Source of the DNA: Leptospiraceae bacterium
GTDB lineage: Bacteria > Spirochaetota > Leptospiria > Leptospirales > Leptospiraceae
Assembly: GCA_016711485.1 (NCBI GenBank)
Contig: JADJSX010000006.1
Coordinates: 234,001 to 298,000, forward strand
DNA length: 64,000 nucleotides
Direction: 5' to 3'
A program made the translations under genes and the position numbers. The notes below the pieces were generated by a model, which saw nothing but the letters and a program-made list of their open reading frames with translations, had not been told where the DNA came from and did no database searches. Below, piece by piece: positions 27,858-37,824 of the stretch (positions are counted from its first letter, which is position 1; the number at the start of each line of letters is the position of its first letter).

Positions 27858-28979
27858 ATGGGAGTACCATTTATAGATATTAAGAGATTTGAGCCAGGGT
27901 TCTTGGAAGCCTGGAATACAAAAGTGGCAGAAATGAGTAAAAATGCTCAATTCATTGGAGGAGCGGAAGTGTCTACTCTTGAAAAAAGACTCTCCGAATA
28001 CACAGGAACTGCTTTGACAGTAAGTTGTGCGAACGGTACTGATGCACTCCAACTTGCTCTGCGTGCAGTGGGTGTAGGAATTGGGGATAATGTCCTTTTG
28101 CCTGATTCAACTTTTTGGGCTACCTTTGAGGCAGTCGTAAACGTAGGGGCAAATCCTTACACGGTTGATTCAAATATGTCCGACTTACAAATGGACTTTG
28201 ATGCATTTGCGAAAGCAATTGACGAAGTTAAACCAAAAGCAGCTATGATAGTTCATCTTTATGGGTGGGGCTCTTCTAGATTAGCCGATTATCGTGCTCT
28301 ATGTAAACAAAAAGGCGTTGTATTAATCGAAGACGGAGCGCAAAGTTTTGGAGTAAAATATAAAGGCGAACCTATTTATAAGGGTTGTGAAATTGCGACT
28401 ACTTCCTTTTATCCGGCAAAAGTTTTAGGTGCAGCCGGAGACGGTGGGGCTGTATTTGTAAACGATCAGGCATTAGCGGATAAAGTCCGTATGCTTGCAA
28501 ATCATGGAAGAACTACACATTACGGTCATGGCGCAGTTGGTTGGAATTCTAGAATGGATTCTTTGCAGGCAGCATTTGTGAATTTAAGTTTGGACAGATT
28601 TGATGCTCGGTTAAAGTCAAGACAAGAATGGGCTGAAAGATATCATAAAGATCTCAAAGCTCTAGGGGTTAATGATATTACTCCGCCTTCAGATTATACA
28701 GAGAACGGTTATTGTAATGTTACCCTCTTTGAAAATTCTAAACGTACAAAAATAGAAGCGATTCTAAAAGAAAAAGGAATCGGTTTTGGAAATATTTATC
28801 CTGGGGCTATGTCTGATCAACCCGGAGCAAAAGAATTTTTGAAAAAGAGATTTGGTGGGCAAAATGCTCAACAAGTAAGTAGTACGGTGCTAAATTTTCC
28901 TCTATTCCCTTATATGACTGAGGTTGAATACAAGGAAATTATCTCCATTATTGAGAGTTTTTTAAGTGGAAAAAATTAA
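27858..28979 (+). CDS. DegT/DnrJ/EryC1/StrS-type aminotransferase
   Basis: A 373-residue PLP aminotransferase of the sugar-aminotransferase family. Visible features are NGTDALQLAL near the N-terminus, EDGAQSFG with the PLP-ring Asp, and SFYPAKVLGA with the Schiff-base Lys. NSRMDSLQAAF follows. It probably aminates a keto-sugar nucleotide for LPS or another glycan. A strong ribosome site (AGAGG at 27848-27852) precedes ATG 27858. The next gene overlaps its end by 14 bases, so it leads an operon that continues through recG. The exact sugar cannot be told from sequence alone. Confidence 0.9.
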   Translation: MGVPFIDIKRFEPGFLEAWNTKVAEMSKNAQFIGGAEVSTLEKRLSEYTGTALTVSCANGTDALQLALRAVGVGIGDNVLLPDSTFWATFEAVVNVGANPYTVDSNMSDLQMDFDAFAKAIDEVKPKAAMIVHLYGWGSSRLADYRALCKQKGVVLIEDGAQSFGVKYKGEPIYKGCEIATTSFYPAKVLGAAGDGGAVFVNDQALADKVRMLANHGRTTHYGHGAVGWNSRMDSLQAAFVNLSLDRFDARLKSRQEWAERYHKDLKALGVNDITPPSDYTENGYCNVTLFENSKRTKIEAILKEKGIGFGNIYPGAMSDQPGAKEFLKKRFGGQNAQQVSSTVLNFPLFPYMTEVEYKEIISIIESFLSGKN

Positions 28980-29670
28980 AGGATTCGTAATCACAGTGAT
29001 GGCAACTATCGCTGTGATTTTAATTTACTCCCTATCCAAAAGTTGGCTTTATTTTGAAAAGGGAGTTGAGTTAAATGAAGAACCACAGACAACAGAAACT
29101 CTGGTAAAGGAAACTCCTAAAGATACACTGAGCGAAAATTCACGAGTGATTTGGAAGAATTATCTGTATTATCCGACAGACTTAGTGAGAGAAGCTGGTG
29201 GTTTCGGACCGGAAGAAGTAATGAACCATGCGAGAAATATTACGTTCGTAAATTTAACCACAGGGAAGGTAAGAAAACTTTTTGAAAAAAAAATCTATAT
29301 TTTAGATTATTTCCCCGGAGAATTTACAAAAAAAACGAGTAAAAACAATGAAGTACAAAAAGATTCTATTGATATAGGAAATCGTATGCTTATTTTTGCT
29401 ATGCAAATTGATACGAATAAAGATGGATTTTTGAATAATAAAGATTTAATACAAGTATTTATATATTCTCCGCAAGAGGAAAAATTAGATGAAATTTTGC
29501 CGAAAGGATATTTTTTTGAAAAACTTCTTTTAAATACTCGAAAAAATACATTAGTGAGTGTCGTAAAAAAACAAGCCGATACAAAAGAGGCAGACGAAGA
29601 ATTAACTACTTCGGCCATATTTACATATGATGTAGTAGAAAAAAAAGGGACTATTATTCATGGAAAGTAA
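28966..29670 (+). CDS. membrane-anchored protein with EF-hand-like loop
   Basis: A 234-residue protein beginning with GTG 28966, inside the end of the DegT gene. One hydrophobic segment (about residues 6-24) anchors it; the rest is predicted periplasmic and beta-rich. D149-T-N151-K-D153-G154-F-L156-N-N-K-D160 is a close match to a calcium-binding EF-hand loop (positions 1, 3, 5, 6, 8 and 12). No family is recognised. Overlaps with DegT (14 bases) and with the hydrolase (11 bases) indicate translational coupling. It may be an envelope calcium-responsive or structural factor, which is an inference. Confidence 0.65.
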   Translation: MEKIKGFVITVMATIAVILIYSLSKSWLYFEKGVELNEEPQTTETLVKETPKDTLSENSRVIWKNYLYYPTDLVREAGGFGPEEVMNHARNITFVNLTTGKVRKLFEKKIYILDYFPGEFTKKTSKNNEVQKDSIDIGNRMLIFAMQIDTNKDGFLNNKDLIQVFIYSPQEEKLDEILPKGYFFEKLLLNTRKNTLVSVVKKQADTKEADEELTTSAIFTYDVVEKKGTIIHGK

Positions 29671-30931
29671 CGAAAAAAAACATCCGAATGCTGATATAAC
29701 TATCTTTGGCAAACAAATATTAAACGCAACAAACCATATTACTTCAAATTTACTTGGTGGAGTAAAAGATGTATTAGGCAATACACTTACTTGGACTGCG
29801 GATACTTTGGAAAATTTATCGGACGAGAAGTTTTTACAGATAGAAGATTTACCCGTGTATCTTCATGCTGCTGGTACAAATATAAAAAAGAGTAATGATA
29901 TCACTGTAAAAGGAATGAATATAGCGATAGATAGTACGGAAGCTGCATTTGCTGTTGCTAATAAGTCATTGGACATAGCTGAGGATTATATGATTAAGAC
30001 TCTCTATGAAAATAAAGTTATAAGTAGTATTTTAGGAAGCTCTCATGACGATCTAATTAGTTTTTCCAAAATCAAAATGAGTTTTCGTCATAACTTAGAA
30101 GACATAGATGCACAAACGGTGATTGAGCTTTTTCGTGAATCGAAGCTAAACAAAGTTATCCTCTATGTACCGGGACTATTTTGCGATGAATCACTTTGGG
30201 TAAAAGTTGCTGAAGAGGATACAGGTCTTGGAGATTATTTTTTGAATGAAGGATATTTCCCTATTTATATTCGGTATAATCAAGGTGCACATATATCAGT
30301 AAATGGAAAAGATTTAGAAGATTTAATAGAAAAATTATTTGAGTTAGAACCAAATTTGCCGCTAAATATTATTACTTATAGTCAAGGTGGTCTTGTGCTA
30401 AGAAGTGCTTTGTATTATGCAAAATTAAATTCGCAGGAATTTTTATCTAAACTTAAGAAGGTATTTATAATTAGCTCCCCGAATGGCGGTTCCTATATAG
30501 AAAAAATTGGATTTTGGGCAGGTATGTTGTTACAAGCATCTCCATTTTTTATTTTAAAAATTGTAGGATTTATTGGAAATTTGCGAAGTGATGCGATTAA
30601 AGATCTTTCTCATGGTATAATTCGAGAAGAAGATTGGAAGTTAGGAAATCAAATATTTCGATACCGTACAGACCACTACTTTGGTGAATTAGACTCTATT
30701 GATGCCTATCAAATTTATAGTTTAGCAGGGGAAACGGATAACTTATTTCAATCTTTTTTTGGAGACGGAATTATTGAAAAATGGAGCATAGAGGCATTAA
30801 CCGACAAAGTGTTTAATAAAAAAGAAAAACCTGAAACAAGAACTTTAAAATTACTCGGTCGAAATCATTTTCAAATTTTAAATGCACCTGAGTTAATTCC
30901 GTTTATTGAAAAGGGACTTAACGCAGGTTAG
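29660..30931 (+). CDS. alpha/beta hydrolase (lipase/esterase-like)
   Basis: A 423-residue protein. The N-terminal 130 residues are helical and carry no signal peptide. The C-terminal alpha/beta-hydrolase fold starts with LYVPGLFCDESLW (oxyanion loop), then has ITYSQGGLVLRSAL with nucleophile Ser in GxSxGG context (YSQGG), and ends with a candidate catalytic His in GRNHFQIL. The start ATG lies within the preceding gene and the stop is 4 bases before recG. Substrate is unknown; the PGL oxyanion motif and operon with an envelope protein suggest a lipid or ester. The long N-terminal helical part is unusual for a simple esterase. Confidence 0.75.
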   Translation: MESNEKKHPNADITIFGKQILNATNHITSNLLGGVKDVLGNTLTWTADTLENLSDEKFLQIEDLPVYLHAAGTNIKKSNDITVKGMNIAIDSTEAAFAVANKSLDIAEDYMIKTLYENKVISSILGSSHDDLISFSKIKMSFRHNLEDIDAQTVIELFRESKLNKVILYVPGLFCDESLWVKVAEEDTGLGDYFLNEGYFPIYIRYNQGAHISVNGKDLEDLIEKLFELEPNLPLNIITYSQGGLVLRSALYYAKLNSQEFLSKLKKVFIISSPNGGSYIEKIGFWAGMLLQASPFFILKIVGFIGNLRSDAIKDLSHGIIREEDWKLGNQIFRYRTDHYFGELDSIDAYQIYSLAGETDNLFQSFFGDGIIEKWSIEALTDKVFNKKEKPETRTLKLLGRNHFQILNAPELIPFIEKGLNAG

Positions 30932-30935
30932 GTAA

Positions 30936-33011
30936 TTGGAACTAAAAGATTCCATAGATATACTAAAAGGCGTAGGACCGAAAAAGATTGTGGTGCTAAA
31001 AAGCATTGGCATACACACATTATTCGATCTTCTTTATTATTTCCCGCGCCGTTACTTAGATAGAAATTTTTCTTCTACGATCCTTTTAAAACATGGAGAA
31101 ATTGTTACTATACTCGCGACAGTAGTGGATTCTTATTTGGCGCATGGTAAAAGAAGTAGGCTCATCGTTGGAGTAAAAACTGCAAATAATGAAAGAATTT
31201 CGCTAGTGTTTTTTAGTGGAGTCAATTACTTTAATCATGTTTTTAAACCTGGAATGAACCTTGTGGTAAGTGGAAAATTGGAGTACTTTCGCGGACTTCA
31301 GATTTCTCATCCTGATTATGAAATTATATCCGGGGATGCGGATGAAGAAGCTGATCTGACGCATGTAGGACGGATAATTCCTCTTTACCCCACTACGGAA
31401 TCATTAAAAAAAGAAGGACTTGATTCCCGAGGATTTAGGAGACTCGTAAAACAGGTATTAGATAAAATAGACGAAAAAAAATTAAAAATAGAGGAAGTTC
31501 TTCCTGCCAAAGCTGTAAAAAAAAGGAAACTCCTGAAAAGGCAAGAAGCATTTCAAGAAATTCATTTTCCAACGACGGATGAAGCATTAACAGAAGCAAA
31601 ACGAAGATTTGCCTACGAAGAATTTTATTATTTCAATTTACTTTTGGAATACAAAAGAAGTGAAAGACAAAAAATTAAACGAAAACTTTGGCCACTAAGA
31701 GAATCAGAAGGTGCAAAGAAAATTCTGGAACGACTACCATTCGAATTGACCGAAGATCAAAAGTCGAGCCTTGTGAAAATGAAAGAACTAAATGAGAAAG
31801 ATGTTCCTATGGCAGTTCTTTTACAAGGAGATGTTGGATCTGGAAAAACAGTTACTGCACTTCTAACTGCAATGCATTATATGGATAATAATATTCAAGT
31901 CTGTATGCTTGCACCTACCGAAGTTTTGGCCAGACAGCATTTTCAGACAATTCAAGGTTTACTTCAATTTACCCCATTTGCTAGAATTGACTTATTTATT
32001 GGAAAGGAAAAAGAAAAAACTAGAAGAGAAAAACTAGCTAGGCTAAAAGAAGGTGAAACTCTATTAGTTATAGGGACACATAGTTTATTTCAGGACGATA
32101 TAGTATTTAGCGATTTGGGTCTTGTAATCATAGATGAACAACATAAATTTGGAGTGGAGCAAAGAGAGAGTATCCGCGTAAAGGGGAAAAATCCAGACAT
32201 ATTAGCCATGACTGCAACACCTATACCGCGAACACTTTGTTTAACTCTCTACGGAGACTTACAGCTAATAACCATTAAAACAAAACCGAAAGGTAGAAAA
32301 CCAATTGTTACCAAGTGGTTTTCTGAGGATAAACGTCCTGCAGTTTATAATTCAATCAAAAAATATTTAGCACAAGGTAGGCAATGTTTTATAATTTATC
32401 CTTTGATCGAAGAGTCAGAAAAAGTAGATTTAGAATCTTGTATCGCTTCTTTTGAGAGATTAAAACTTTTTGAATTTAAGGATTACAAATTAGGTTTACT
32501 TCACGGTCGTATGAACAGTGCAGAAAAAGAATCAGTAATGCATGCATTTAAAAATAATGAAATTCAAATTCTTGTAACGACTACTGTAGTTGAAGTAGGA
32601 ATTGACGTTCCTAATGCCACGGTATTAGTAATTGAACATTCGGATCGATTTGGAATTTCTCAGCTTCATCAGTTAAGAGGTAGGGTCGGAAGAGGGGAAC
32701 ATGAAAGTTTTTGTATACTGATTACACCGGATAAAGTGAGTGAAGATGCTGTTACCCGCATAGAAGCCATGGTTCGAACAAATGATGGATTTGATCTTGC
32801 GGAAGTTGATTTAAAACTAAGAGGTCCCGGAGAACTGTTGGGGCTAAGACAGAGTGGCCTACCAGATTTTAAAGTAGGAGATTTAGAAAGGGATGAATCA
32901 ATTATTCTTGAATCAAAACAAGACGCATTAGAGTTTGGAAATATAGGCGATATGGAAAAACTAGAACTTCGCACTCGATTTACGGAAGGAAGGATATTGT
33001 TTCCGAATTGA
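30936..33011 (+). CDS. recG: ATP-dependent DNA helicase RecG
   Basis: A 691-residue RecG of normal length. The N-terminal wedge domain has the KGVGPKK helix-hairpin-helix-like entry and an OB fold. The helicase has LLQGDVGSGKTVTAL (Walker A), IIDEQHKFGVEQR (motif II), MTATPIPRTL (motif III), TTTVVEVGIDVPNA and QLRGRVGRG (motif VI). It remodels stalled replication forks and Holliday junctions. A TTG start at 30936 lies 4 bases after the hydrolase stop, so it is coupled to the upstream genes. The imperfect palindrome GGATTATAT/ATATTATCC (33012-33029) follows the stop but has no T run. Confidence 0.96.
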   Translation: MELKDSIDILKGVGPKKIVVLKSIGIHTLFDLLYYFPRRYLDRNFSSTILLKHGEIVTILATVVDSYLAHGKRSRLIVGVKTANNERISLVFFSGVNYFNHVFKPGMNLVVSGKLEYFRGLQISHPDYEIISGDADEEADLTHVGRIIPLYPTTESLKKEGLDSRGFRRLVKQVLDKIDEKKLKIEEVLPAKAVKKRKLLKRQEAFQEIHFPTTDEALTEAKRRFAYEEFYYFNLLLEYKRSERQKIKRKLWPLRESEGAKKILERLPFELTEDQKSSLVKMKELNEKDVPMAVLLQGDVGSGKTVTALLTAMHYMDNNIQVCMLAPTEVLARQHFQTIQGLLQFTPFARIDLFIGKEKEKTRREKLARLKEGETLLVIGTHSLFQDDIVFSDLGLVIIDEQHKFGVEQRESIRVKGKNPDILAMTATPIPRTLCLTLYGDLQLITIKTKPKGRKPIVTKWFSEDKRPAVYNSIKKYLAQGRQCFIIYPLIEESEKVDLESCIASFERLKLFEFKDYKLGLLHGRMNSAEKESVMHAFKNNEIQILVTTTVVEVGIDVPNATVLVIEHSDRFGISQLHQLRGRVGRGEHESFCILITPDKVSEDAVTRIEAMVRTNDGFDLAEVDLKLRGPGELLGLRQSGLPDFKVGDLERDESIILESKQDALEFGNIGDMEKLELRTRFTEGRILFPN

Positions 33012-33072
33012 GGATTATATATATTATCCGAAATAAAGAACCTAATTTTAAAAAATAGGTCTAATCTCTTAC

Positions 33073-33792
33073 ATGAATTCAAAAACTATTCAATTTGACC
33101 AAATTGGCGAAATCCAAATAACTAAAACACACCGCTCTCGTAGAATGAGTTTAAAGATTCACCCAATTTATGGAATTTGTTTGTCTATTCCAAGTTACTG
33201 GAGTTACAAGGAGGCAGAGCGAATACTAATAGATAACCGCGACTGGCTAGAGAAAAGTATAAAAAAATTATCCGTCTTAGAAAGAAAATCAACTCCGTTC
33301 ACTGAAAACAGCATTATAAAAATGAAATATCATAAAGTAAAATTAAAACCTTGGACCGGAAAAGATGTATCTTATACACTTAAGGATGATTTGCTGACGA
33401 TTTATTACCCTGAGAGTAAAGATATTTTAGATAAAGAAATTCAAAATGAAATTCGTTTCCGTATTGAAGAAACATATAGAATTGAGGCTAAGAAATATTT
33501 GCCGGAACGTGTCGCAATATTGGCAGAAGAGAATAATTTTAAATACAAATCCATAACTATTAAAAATATGAAATCACGTTGGGGAAGTTGCTCTGTAACG
33601 AACCAAATCAATCTTAGCCTACATCTGCTTAGAATTCCAGAAGAGCTTTCTGATTATGTAATTCTGCATGAACTATGCCATACGGTTCATAAAAATCATA
33701 GCAAAGATTTTTGGAATTTACTTTGTAGGGTCTGCGATAACGCAATAAAGAAAGATAAGGAAATGAGAAATTTTGATGCCCTTAGGTATTAA
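33073..33792 (+). CDS. YgjP-type metallopeptidase (DUF45 / M48-like)
   Basis: A 239-residue protein with the zinc motif HELCHTVHKNHSKDFW, which is the HExxH-type site plus downstream NHSxxFW of the YgjP/DUF45 family. The upstream SRWGSCS motif is also a family hallmark. It is a predicted cytosolic metal-dependent hydrolase of unknown substrate. It starts 61 bases after recG and converges with the JetC gene; the two ends are 155 bases apart. Confidence 0.9.
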   Translation: MNSKTIQFDQIGEIQITKTHRSRRMSLKIHPIYGICLSIPSYWSYKEAERILIDNRDWLEKSIKKLSVLERKSTPFTENSIIKMKYHKVKLKPWTGKDVSYTLKDDLLTIYYPESKDILDKEIQNEIRFRIEETYRIEAKKYLPERVAILAEENNFKYKSITIKNMKSRWGSCSVTNQINLSLHLLRIPEELSDYVILHELCHTVHKNHSKDFWNLLCRVCDNAIKKDKEMRNFDALRY

Positions 33793-33893
33793 CTTTAATT
33801 GAAAATTAACAACTTAACTTCCATTATTTTTATTTATTTCGTTAATAATAAAAGTGCTAGACTCATTTCCCGTACAACCTGCTAAATTCTTTA

Positions 33894-33909
33894 CAACCTA
33901 GAAAGGTTG
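33894..33909. terminator. hairpin between convergent ygjP-like and jetC genes
   Basis: Perfect stem CAACCT/AGGTTG around AGAA. Flanking sequences are A/T-rich on both strands but not clean T runs. It may end one or both of the convergent transcripts. Confidence 0.35.
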
Positions 33910-33947
33910 GAATTAAAAATACAAAATACGGAGCAGTTTGCTTTTTA

Positions 33948-36900
33948 TTATTTTTTCTTTCGAAGTGATTCCATTGTAATTGGATATACCCTTGAGTCTT
34001 TTCCTTCTTGATTATTAGCGACTAAGTGAATAGAAGAAATATAAGGCTCCACAATGCTGATTTTATCTAGAGGGGTAACAACCAATAACTGCAATCCGAG
34101 TTGTTTAAATAGGTCCATAGCAAAACGAGAATTCTGGTTGTCTAAGTTGTTAAACATTTCATCAATTACAACTAATCGGAAGGATTTTTTTTCTCGAATA
34201 CCAAATTGATAGGATATAGCAGAGGCTAATATCGTGTAGGCGAGTTTTACAGTCTGACCTCCCGATTTTCCTGCGCTCGAATCGTAAACTTCTTTTTGTT
34301 TTCTATCTTCACGAGTAAGTTCGATCGCTCTAAAATCAAGCCAATTACGGACATCAGTTACAAGTTTTACCCAACGATCTGTATTTTCAGAACTTCGATT
34401 TTTTAGTTTGTCCAATAGCTCTCTGATTTTTACAAATTTTATTTCATTTGCTTCTGGGTGATCTAAGTCGGGGATACATTCTGTTAGTTCCTTTTTGAAA
34501 TCTTCAATTTCTACGTTAATGGTTGGTTGGCAATCTAATTGAATGAACGTGTAACCTGGAATATAATCTATTGATTCGAGAGCTTCATTAAGTTCTTCAA
34601 TTTTATGTAAAATTTCTTTTTCTTGTTCGTTTAAATCTTCTCTGAATTCTGCAATTTGGTGTGCTACTTTTTCATCCATCATTCTTCTAAATTTATTTTG
34701 GAAGTCGGGTAGTTTATCGCTTTGGATTTTAATTAATTCTTTTCTAAAGTCAGTGATAGATTCAATTTCAGCCGTTAGTTCAGTAGTTTCTGTCTCGAAA
34801 TTTTTGATATAGGCTTCCATCCTTCGAACAATTGCAGTAAGAATTTTTTGTTTAGTTTCTTCTTTGTCCTGTTTTTGTTTTTCGAATAAGTGATGGATTT
34901 CGTTTTGTTTGTTTTTTATATTAGTGAGGCTAAGTTTGTTTGTCCCCGTGATTTGTTTTTCGATTTCGGGTTTGTATTTTTCAAACTCTGCTTCTTTAAT
35001 TAGAGAGAGTACACTTTCACAGTCTTTTATTTCCGTCTCAAATTCTAAAATATCTCTTTCCAGATTGTGTTTTTTCTTTTCAAAATCGGTTCGGTCCCGT
35101 TCCAATTTTTGAATTTCTATTTTAATAGAGTCGAGTTTTTCTTGGATTTTTTTTAAGCTATTGGAAGAAACTTCAAGTTCTTTTTTGTGGGATTCTATAT
35201 CTTGAATAATTTTTTCAACAGGAGAAAAGTCGATTTCAGAGAAATTTTCAAAGCGCAAAATATCTCTTAGTTCCATATCGTTTTTATGAATCGTTTTTTT
35301 CTCTTTTTCCAGAGAGTCCATTTTTGAATATGCTTCATCGTATTTGGAATCAAAGTTTTTAAGTTCTTCTTGAAGTGCTTTGACTTTATCTGCATTACTC
35401 CAACCTAAAATGTATTTAGACCTATCAGAAATTGAATTTCTATCGTCCTTTTCATGCCTTGTGCGGGAATGTTTGATTAATCCTTCTTTCGTGATTACTC
35501 GGTCTTCTTTTTGGAATTCGGAAATGGATTTGGCACAGGTATAATTGAAATCATTTAGAATACGAGATTCTAACCAAGAAGTAAAATCAGAATTAGGTTT
35601 AAATTCTAATTTATAAAATAGGGAATCGGATGAACTTGGTTTTGTATTTCGATTGTCTGTTTCGAGGATACGAAAGTATACCAATTTTCCTTTGAGTCTG
35701 TTTTTATTTACATAAGTATTTACTTCATTGTAATGTTTGTCTGGAACAAGTAGACTTCGACCAAAATTATTTAATAGTTTTTCAATGGCACCTTTCCATT
35801 CAGTTTCTTTGGGTTTGACTTGCATTAGTTCGCTAGCATAGGGAAGTTCTTCTATAGAGATTCCTAACGCTTCACAAATTTCTCTTCTCATTTCTATTTG
35901 AAGACCAGGAAGTAAATCTTTTCTAGTTTTTAGAGAGTCTAGTTCTATTTGTAGTTCTTGTCGATTTGTATGAAGATTATTGCGGATAATAACCCATTCG
36001 TCTCTTTTTTTCTCAATTTCTTTTTGTAATTCTAGATTCTTTTGGATTTTAAGTTCCGCTTGTTTTTTGTTGTCGTAAAAACTTTCCTGTGTAATTTTTG
36101 TTTGTAAAAGTAGATTTACCGCTAAATTTTTGTATTTATCAAAAGCAGTTTGTTTTGTTGTTAGAATTTTTCTTTCGTCAATGAGTTGTTTTTGTAATTC
36201 AGTTATTCTTCTACCTACCGAATCATTTTCAATAGTAGCATATAAGTTTCTTTCTTCTTCTCGTTTGCGACTTAACTCAGAACCTGATTCTCCTGTCATA
36301 TCAGTCATTTTGGATAAATTAAATTTACTAGTTTCTAGATTTTCTTTAAGAATTGAAATTTTTTCTTTGGAGAAAAAAGCAGGTAATACGAATATACTTC
36401 CTTGTATGTTTTGAATTTCAACTAGAACCTGTTCATATTTTTTTGCTTCTTCATCTATTGGAATTAATTCCTGCATTTGTTTTCGTGCTTGTAAAATAGC
36501 ATTGTAACTATCGTTTAGATTTTTGTAGTTTTTATCTAATTCTTCGATTCGACCATTCATATCGTGTTTTTCGAGCATATGTTCACGAATGAATTCTTTT
36601 AAATTTCCAATTGATTTAATCGCCACAATTTGATTGAATAAATCCAACGCTTTTTCTGAACGGAGTCCGACATTTTTTATGAATTCATGAATGTATTCTT
36701 TGAAAGAGTCAAATATTTTGATTCCTTCTTGTGACCTTAGATGTTTTTTAAATTGTTTAATATCACCTTCGTGTTTAAAATGTTCTTTGATACTTAATTC
36801 TTTTTCTCCTACTAGATAAAATTTATCTAGGTTGCCATTATTAAACCACATAACTTGCGCTATCGTCGAATAACGTTTAATTTCCTCACTATAATAAACG

Positions 36901-37271
36901 GCAAGTAATACGGAAATATGTCCCTCACTTGGTTCTCGCATTTTTAAAATTTTACTTCCGAGGGCATCGTCTGTGGTTTTTCCATAATTTCCTTGGATGT
37001 AAGTTTTTTCATCTCTATCTCTTTTACGTTCCGTTCCACTCGCTAAGTTATAATTTCTTTTTTGAGATGGTACAAGTAATGTCAGCAGTGCATCTACTAA
37101 CGTAGACTTTCCGGAACCATTTGCACCTGTGATTAATGATGTTTTTCCGCTAGTGTCTAATGTATAAACCTTACCGTTGCTAAAAGTTCCCCAGTTTACA
37201 AATTCTAGCCGGAGTAAACGAAATCCCATTTCTGTATTTATATCATTCATCTTGAAGAGTCTTTCTGTCAT
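33948..37271 (-). CDS. jetC: Wadjet/Mks-type condensin ATPase (JetC / MksB)
   Basis: An 1107-residue SMC/MukB-like ATPase. Walker A GANGSGKS lies at 49-56 and two long coiled-coil arms surround a central region. The ABC signature SAGKSGGQ is at 999-1006, with Walker B VVIDEMFNNLDNQ placing D1037/E1038. This is the P-loop subunit of the JetABCD (Wadjet) or MksBEF condensins, which extrude DNA loops. It starts inside the JetB gene (29-base overlap); an in-frame ATG at 37250 would shorten it by 7 residues. The composition resembles its neighbours. The complex would need the JetA and JetB subunits immediately upstream. Confidence 0.9.
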   Translation of the reverse strand: MTERLFKMNDINTEMGFRLLRLEFVNWGTFSNGKVYTLDTSGKTSLITGANGSGKSTLVDALLTLLVPSQKRNYNLASGTERKRDRDEKTYIQGNYGKTTDDALGSKILKMREPSEGHISVLLAVYYSEEIKRYSTIAQVMWFNNGNLDKFYLVGEKELSIKEHFKHEGDIKQFKKHLRSQEGIKIFDSFKEYIHEFIKNVGLRSEKALDLFNQIVAIKSIGNLKEFIREHMLEKHDMNGRIEELDKNYKNLNDSYNAILQARKQMQELIPIDEEAKKYEQVLVEIQNIQGSIFVLPAFFSKEKISILKENLETSKFNLSKMTDMTGESGSELSRKREEERNLYATIENDSVGRRITELQKQLIDERKILTTKQTAFDKYKNLAVNLLLQTKITQESFYDNKKQAELKIQKNLELQKEIEKKRDEWVIIRNNLHTNRQELQIELDSLKTRKDLLPGLQIEMRREICEALGISIEELPYASELMQVKPKETEWKGAIEKLLNNFGRSLLVPDKHYNEVNTYVNKNRLKGKLVYFRILETDNRNTKPSSSDSLFYKLEFKPNSDFTSWLESRILNDFNYTCAKSISEFQKEDRVITKEGLIKHSRTRHEKDDRNSISDRSKYILGWSNADKVKALQEELKNFDSKYDEAYSKMDSLEKEKKTIHKNDMELRDILRFENFSEIDFSPVEKIIQDIESHKKELEVSSNSLKKIQEKLDSIKIEIQKLERDRTDFEKKKHNLERDILEFETEIKDCESVLSLIKEAEFEKYKPEIEKQITGTNKLSLTNIKNKQNEIHHLFEKQKQDKEETKQKILTAIVRRMEAYIKNFETETTELTAEIESITDFRKELIKIQSDKLPDFQNKFRRMMDEKVAHQIAEFREDLNEQEKEILHKIEELNEALESIDYIPGYTFIQLDCQPTINVEIEDFKKELTECIPDLDHPEANEIKFVKIRELLDKLKNRSSENTDRWVKLVTDVRNWLDFRAIELTREDRKQKEVYDSSAGKSGGQTVKLAYTILASAISYQFGIREKKSFRLVVIDEMFNNLDNQNSRFAMDLFKQLGLQLLVVTPLDKISIVEPYISSIHLVANNQEGKDSRVYPITMESLRKKK

Positions 37272-37824
37272 TGTTTTCTAAAAGCCTTGCCTTTATGGAA
37301 TTTAATTCTTCTGCACGTACACGGACTTTGATTATTTTTTCAATCTGATAAAATTCAAATTTATCTTTTTCGATTCTGCGTAAAAATCCAAGTTCGACTA
37401 TTTTTAAAATTAATCTATCGAAATCACGATGTTGAGTCGCTTCGTTTTGTGCTTTTGGATAAAATGGAGTTAGCATTTCGTAAATATCTTCCTTTTTTAG
37501 AAGATTTGCCATATTGATATCTTCGATTGTTTGTTCTGCCAATTTTTCTCGGAGTAAAACACAGAGTAGTGTAACGTCAAACGGAAGCGGGATACGTCTT
37601 GTTATCCGAGGAAGTCCCGTATCGTCATCTCCGGAAGATTGGTATAAATAAGCGTATCCGTCATCTGAATCTAAGACTAAATGTAATCCTATTTTTTCGA
37701 AATATTTTTTGATATCATTTTGATAGGTAGAAAGTTGTTCCCATTCTTTAGGATCAAGATCATAGTTTACAGGACCTTTTAAAAGTTTCAGTACTGCACC
37801 GGCGTAAGGTAAGGTATGTTCCAT
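37243..37824 (-). CDS. jetB: DUF4194 condensin subunit (JetB / MksE)
   Basis: A 193-residue winged-helix-type protein with the DUF4194 pattern: an N-terminal segment, then LGLHLVLDSDDGYAYLYQ, RRIPLPFDVTLLCVLLRE and a C-terminal winged-helix segment. In Wadjet and Mks complexes it acts as the KITE subunit that links the kleisin-like JetA to the ATPase heads. It starts by overlapping the JetA stop by one base (TAATG) and ends 29 bases inside JetC, so the three subunits are translationally coupled. Confidence 0.88.
   Translation of the reverse strand: MEHTLPYAGAVLKLLKGPVNYDLDPKEWEQLSTYQNDIKKYFEKIGLHLVLDSDDGYAYLYQSSGDDDTGLPRITRRIPLPFDVTLLCVLLREKLAEQTIEDINMANLLKKEDIYEMLTPFYPKAQNEATQHRDFDRLILKIVELGFLRRIEKDKFEFYQIEKIIKVRVRAEELNSIKARLLENNDRKTLQDE

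Noticed and set aside
30936..33082. Minus-strand frames opposite recG
   Set aside because: They overlap a conserved gene and have no recognisable motifs.
33948..37271. JetC read as a plain SMC or SbcC protein
   Set aside because: JetA (DUF3375) and JetB (DUF4194) partners directly upstream and the SAGKSGGQ signature identify the Wadjet/Mks type.
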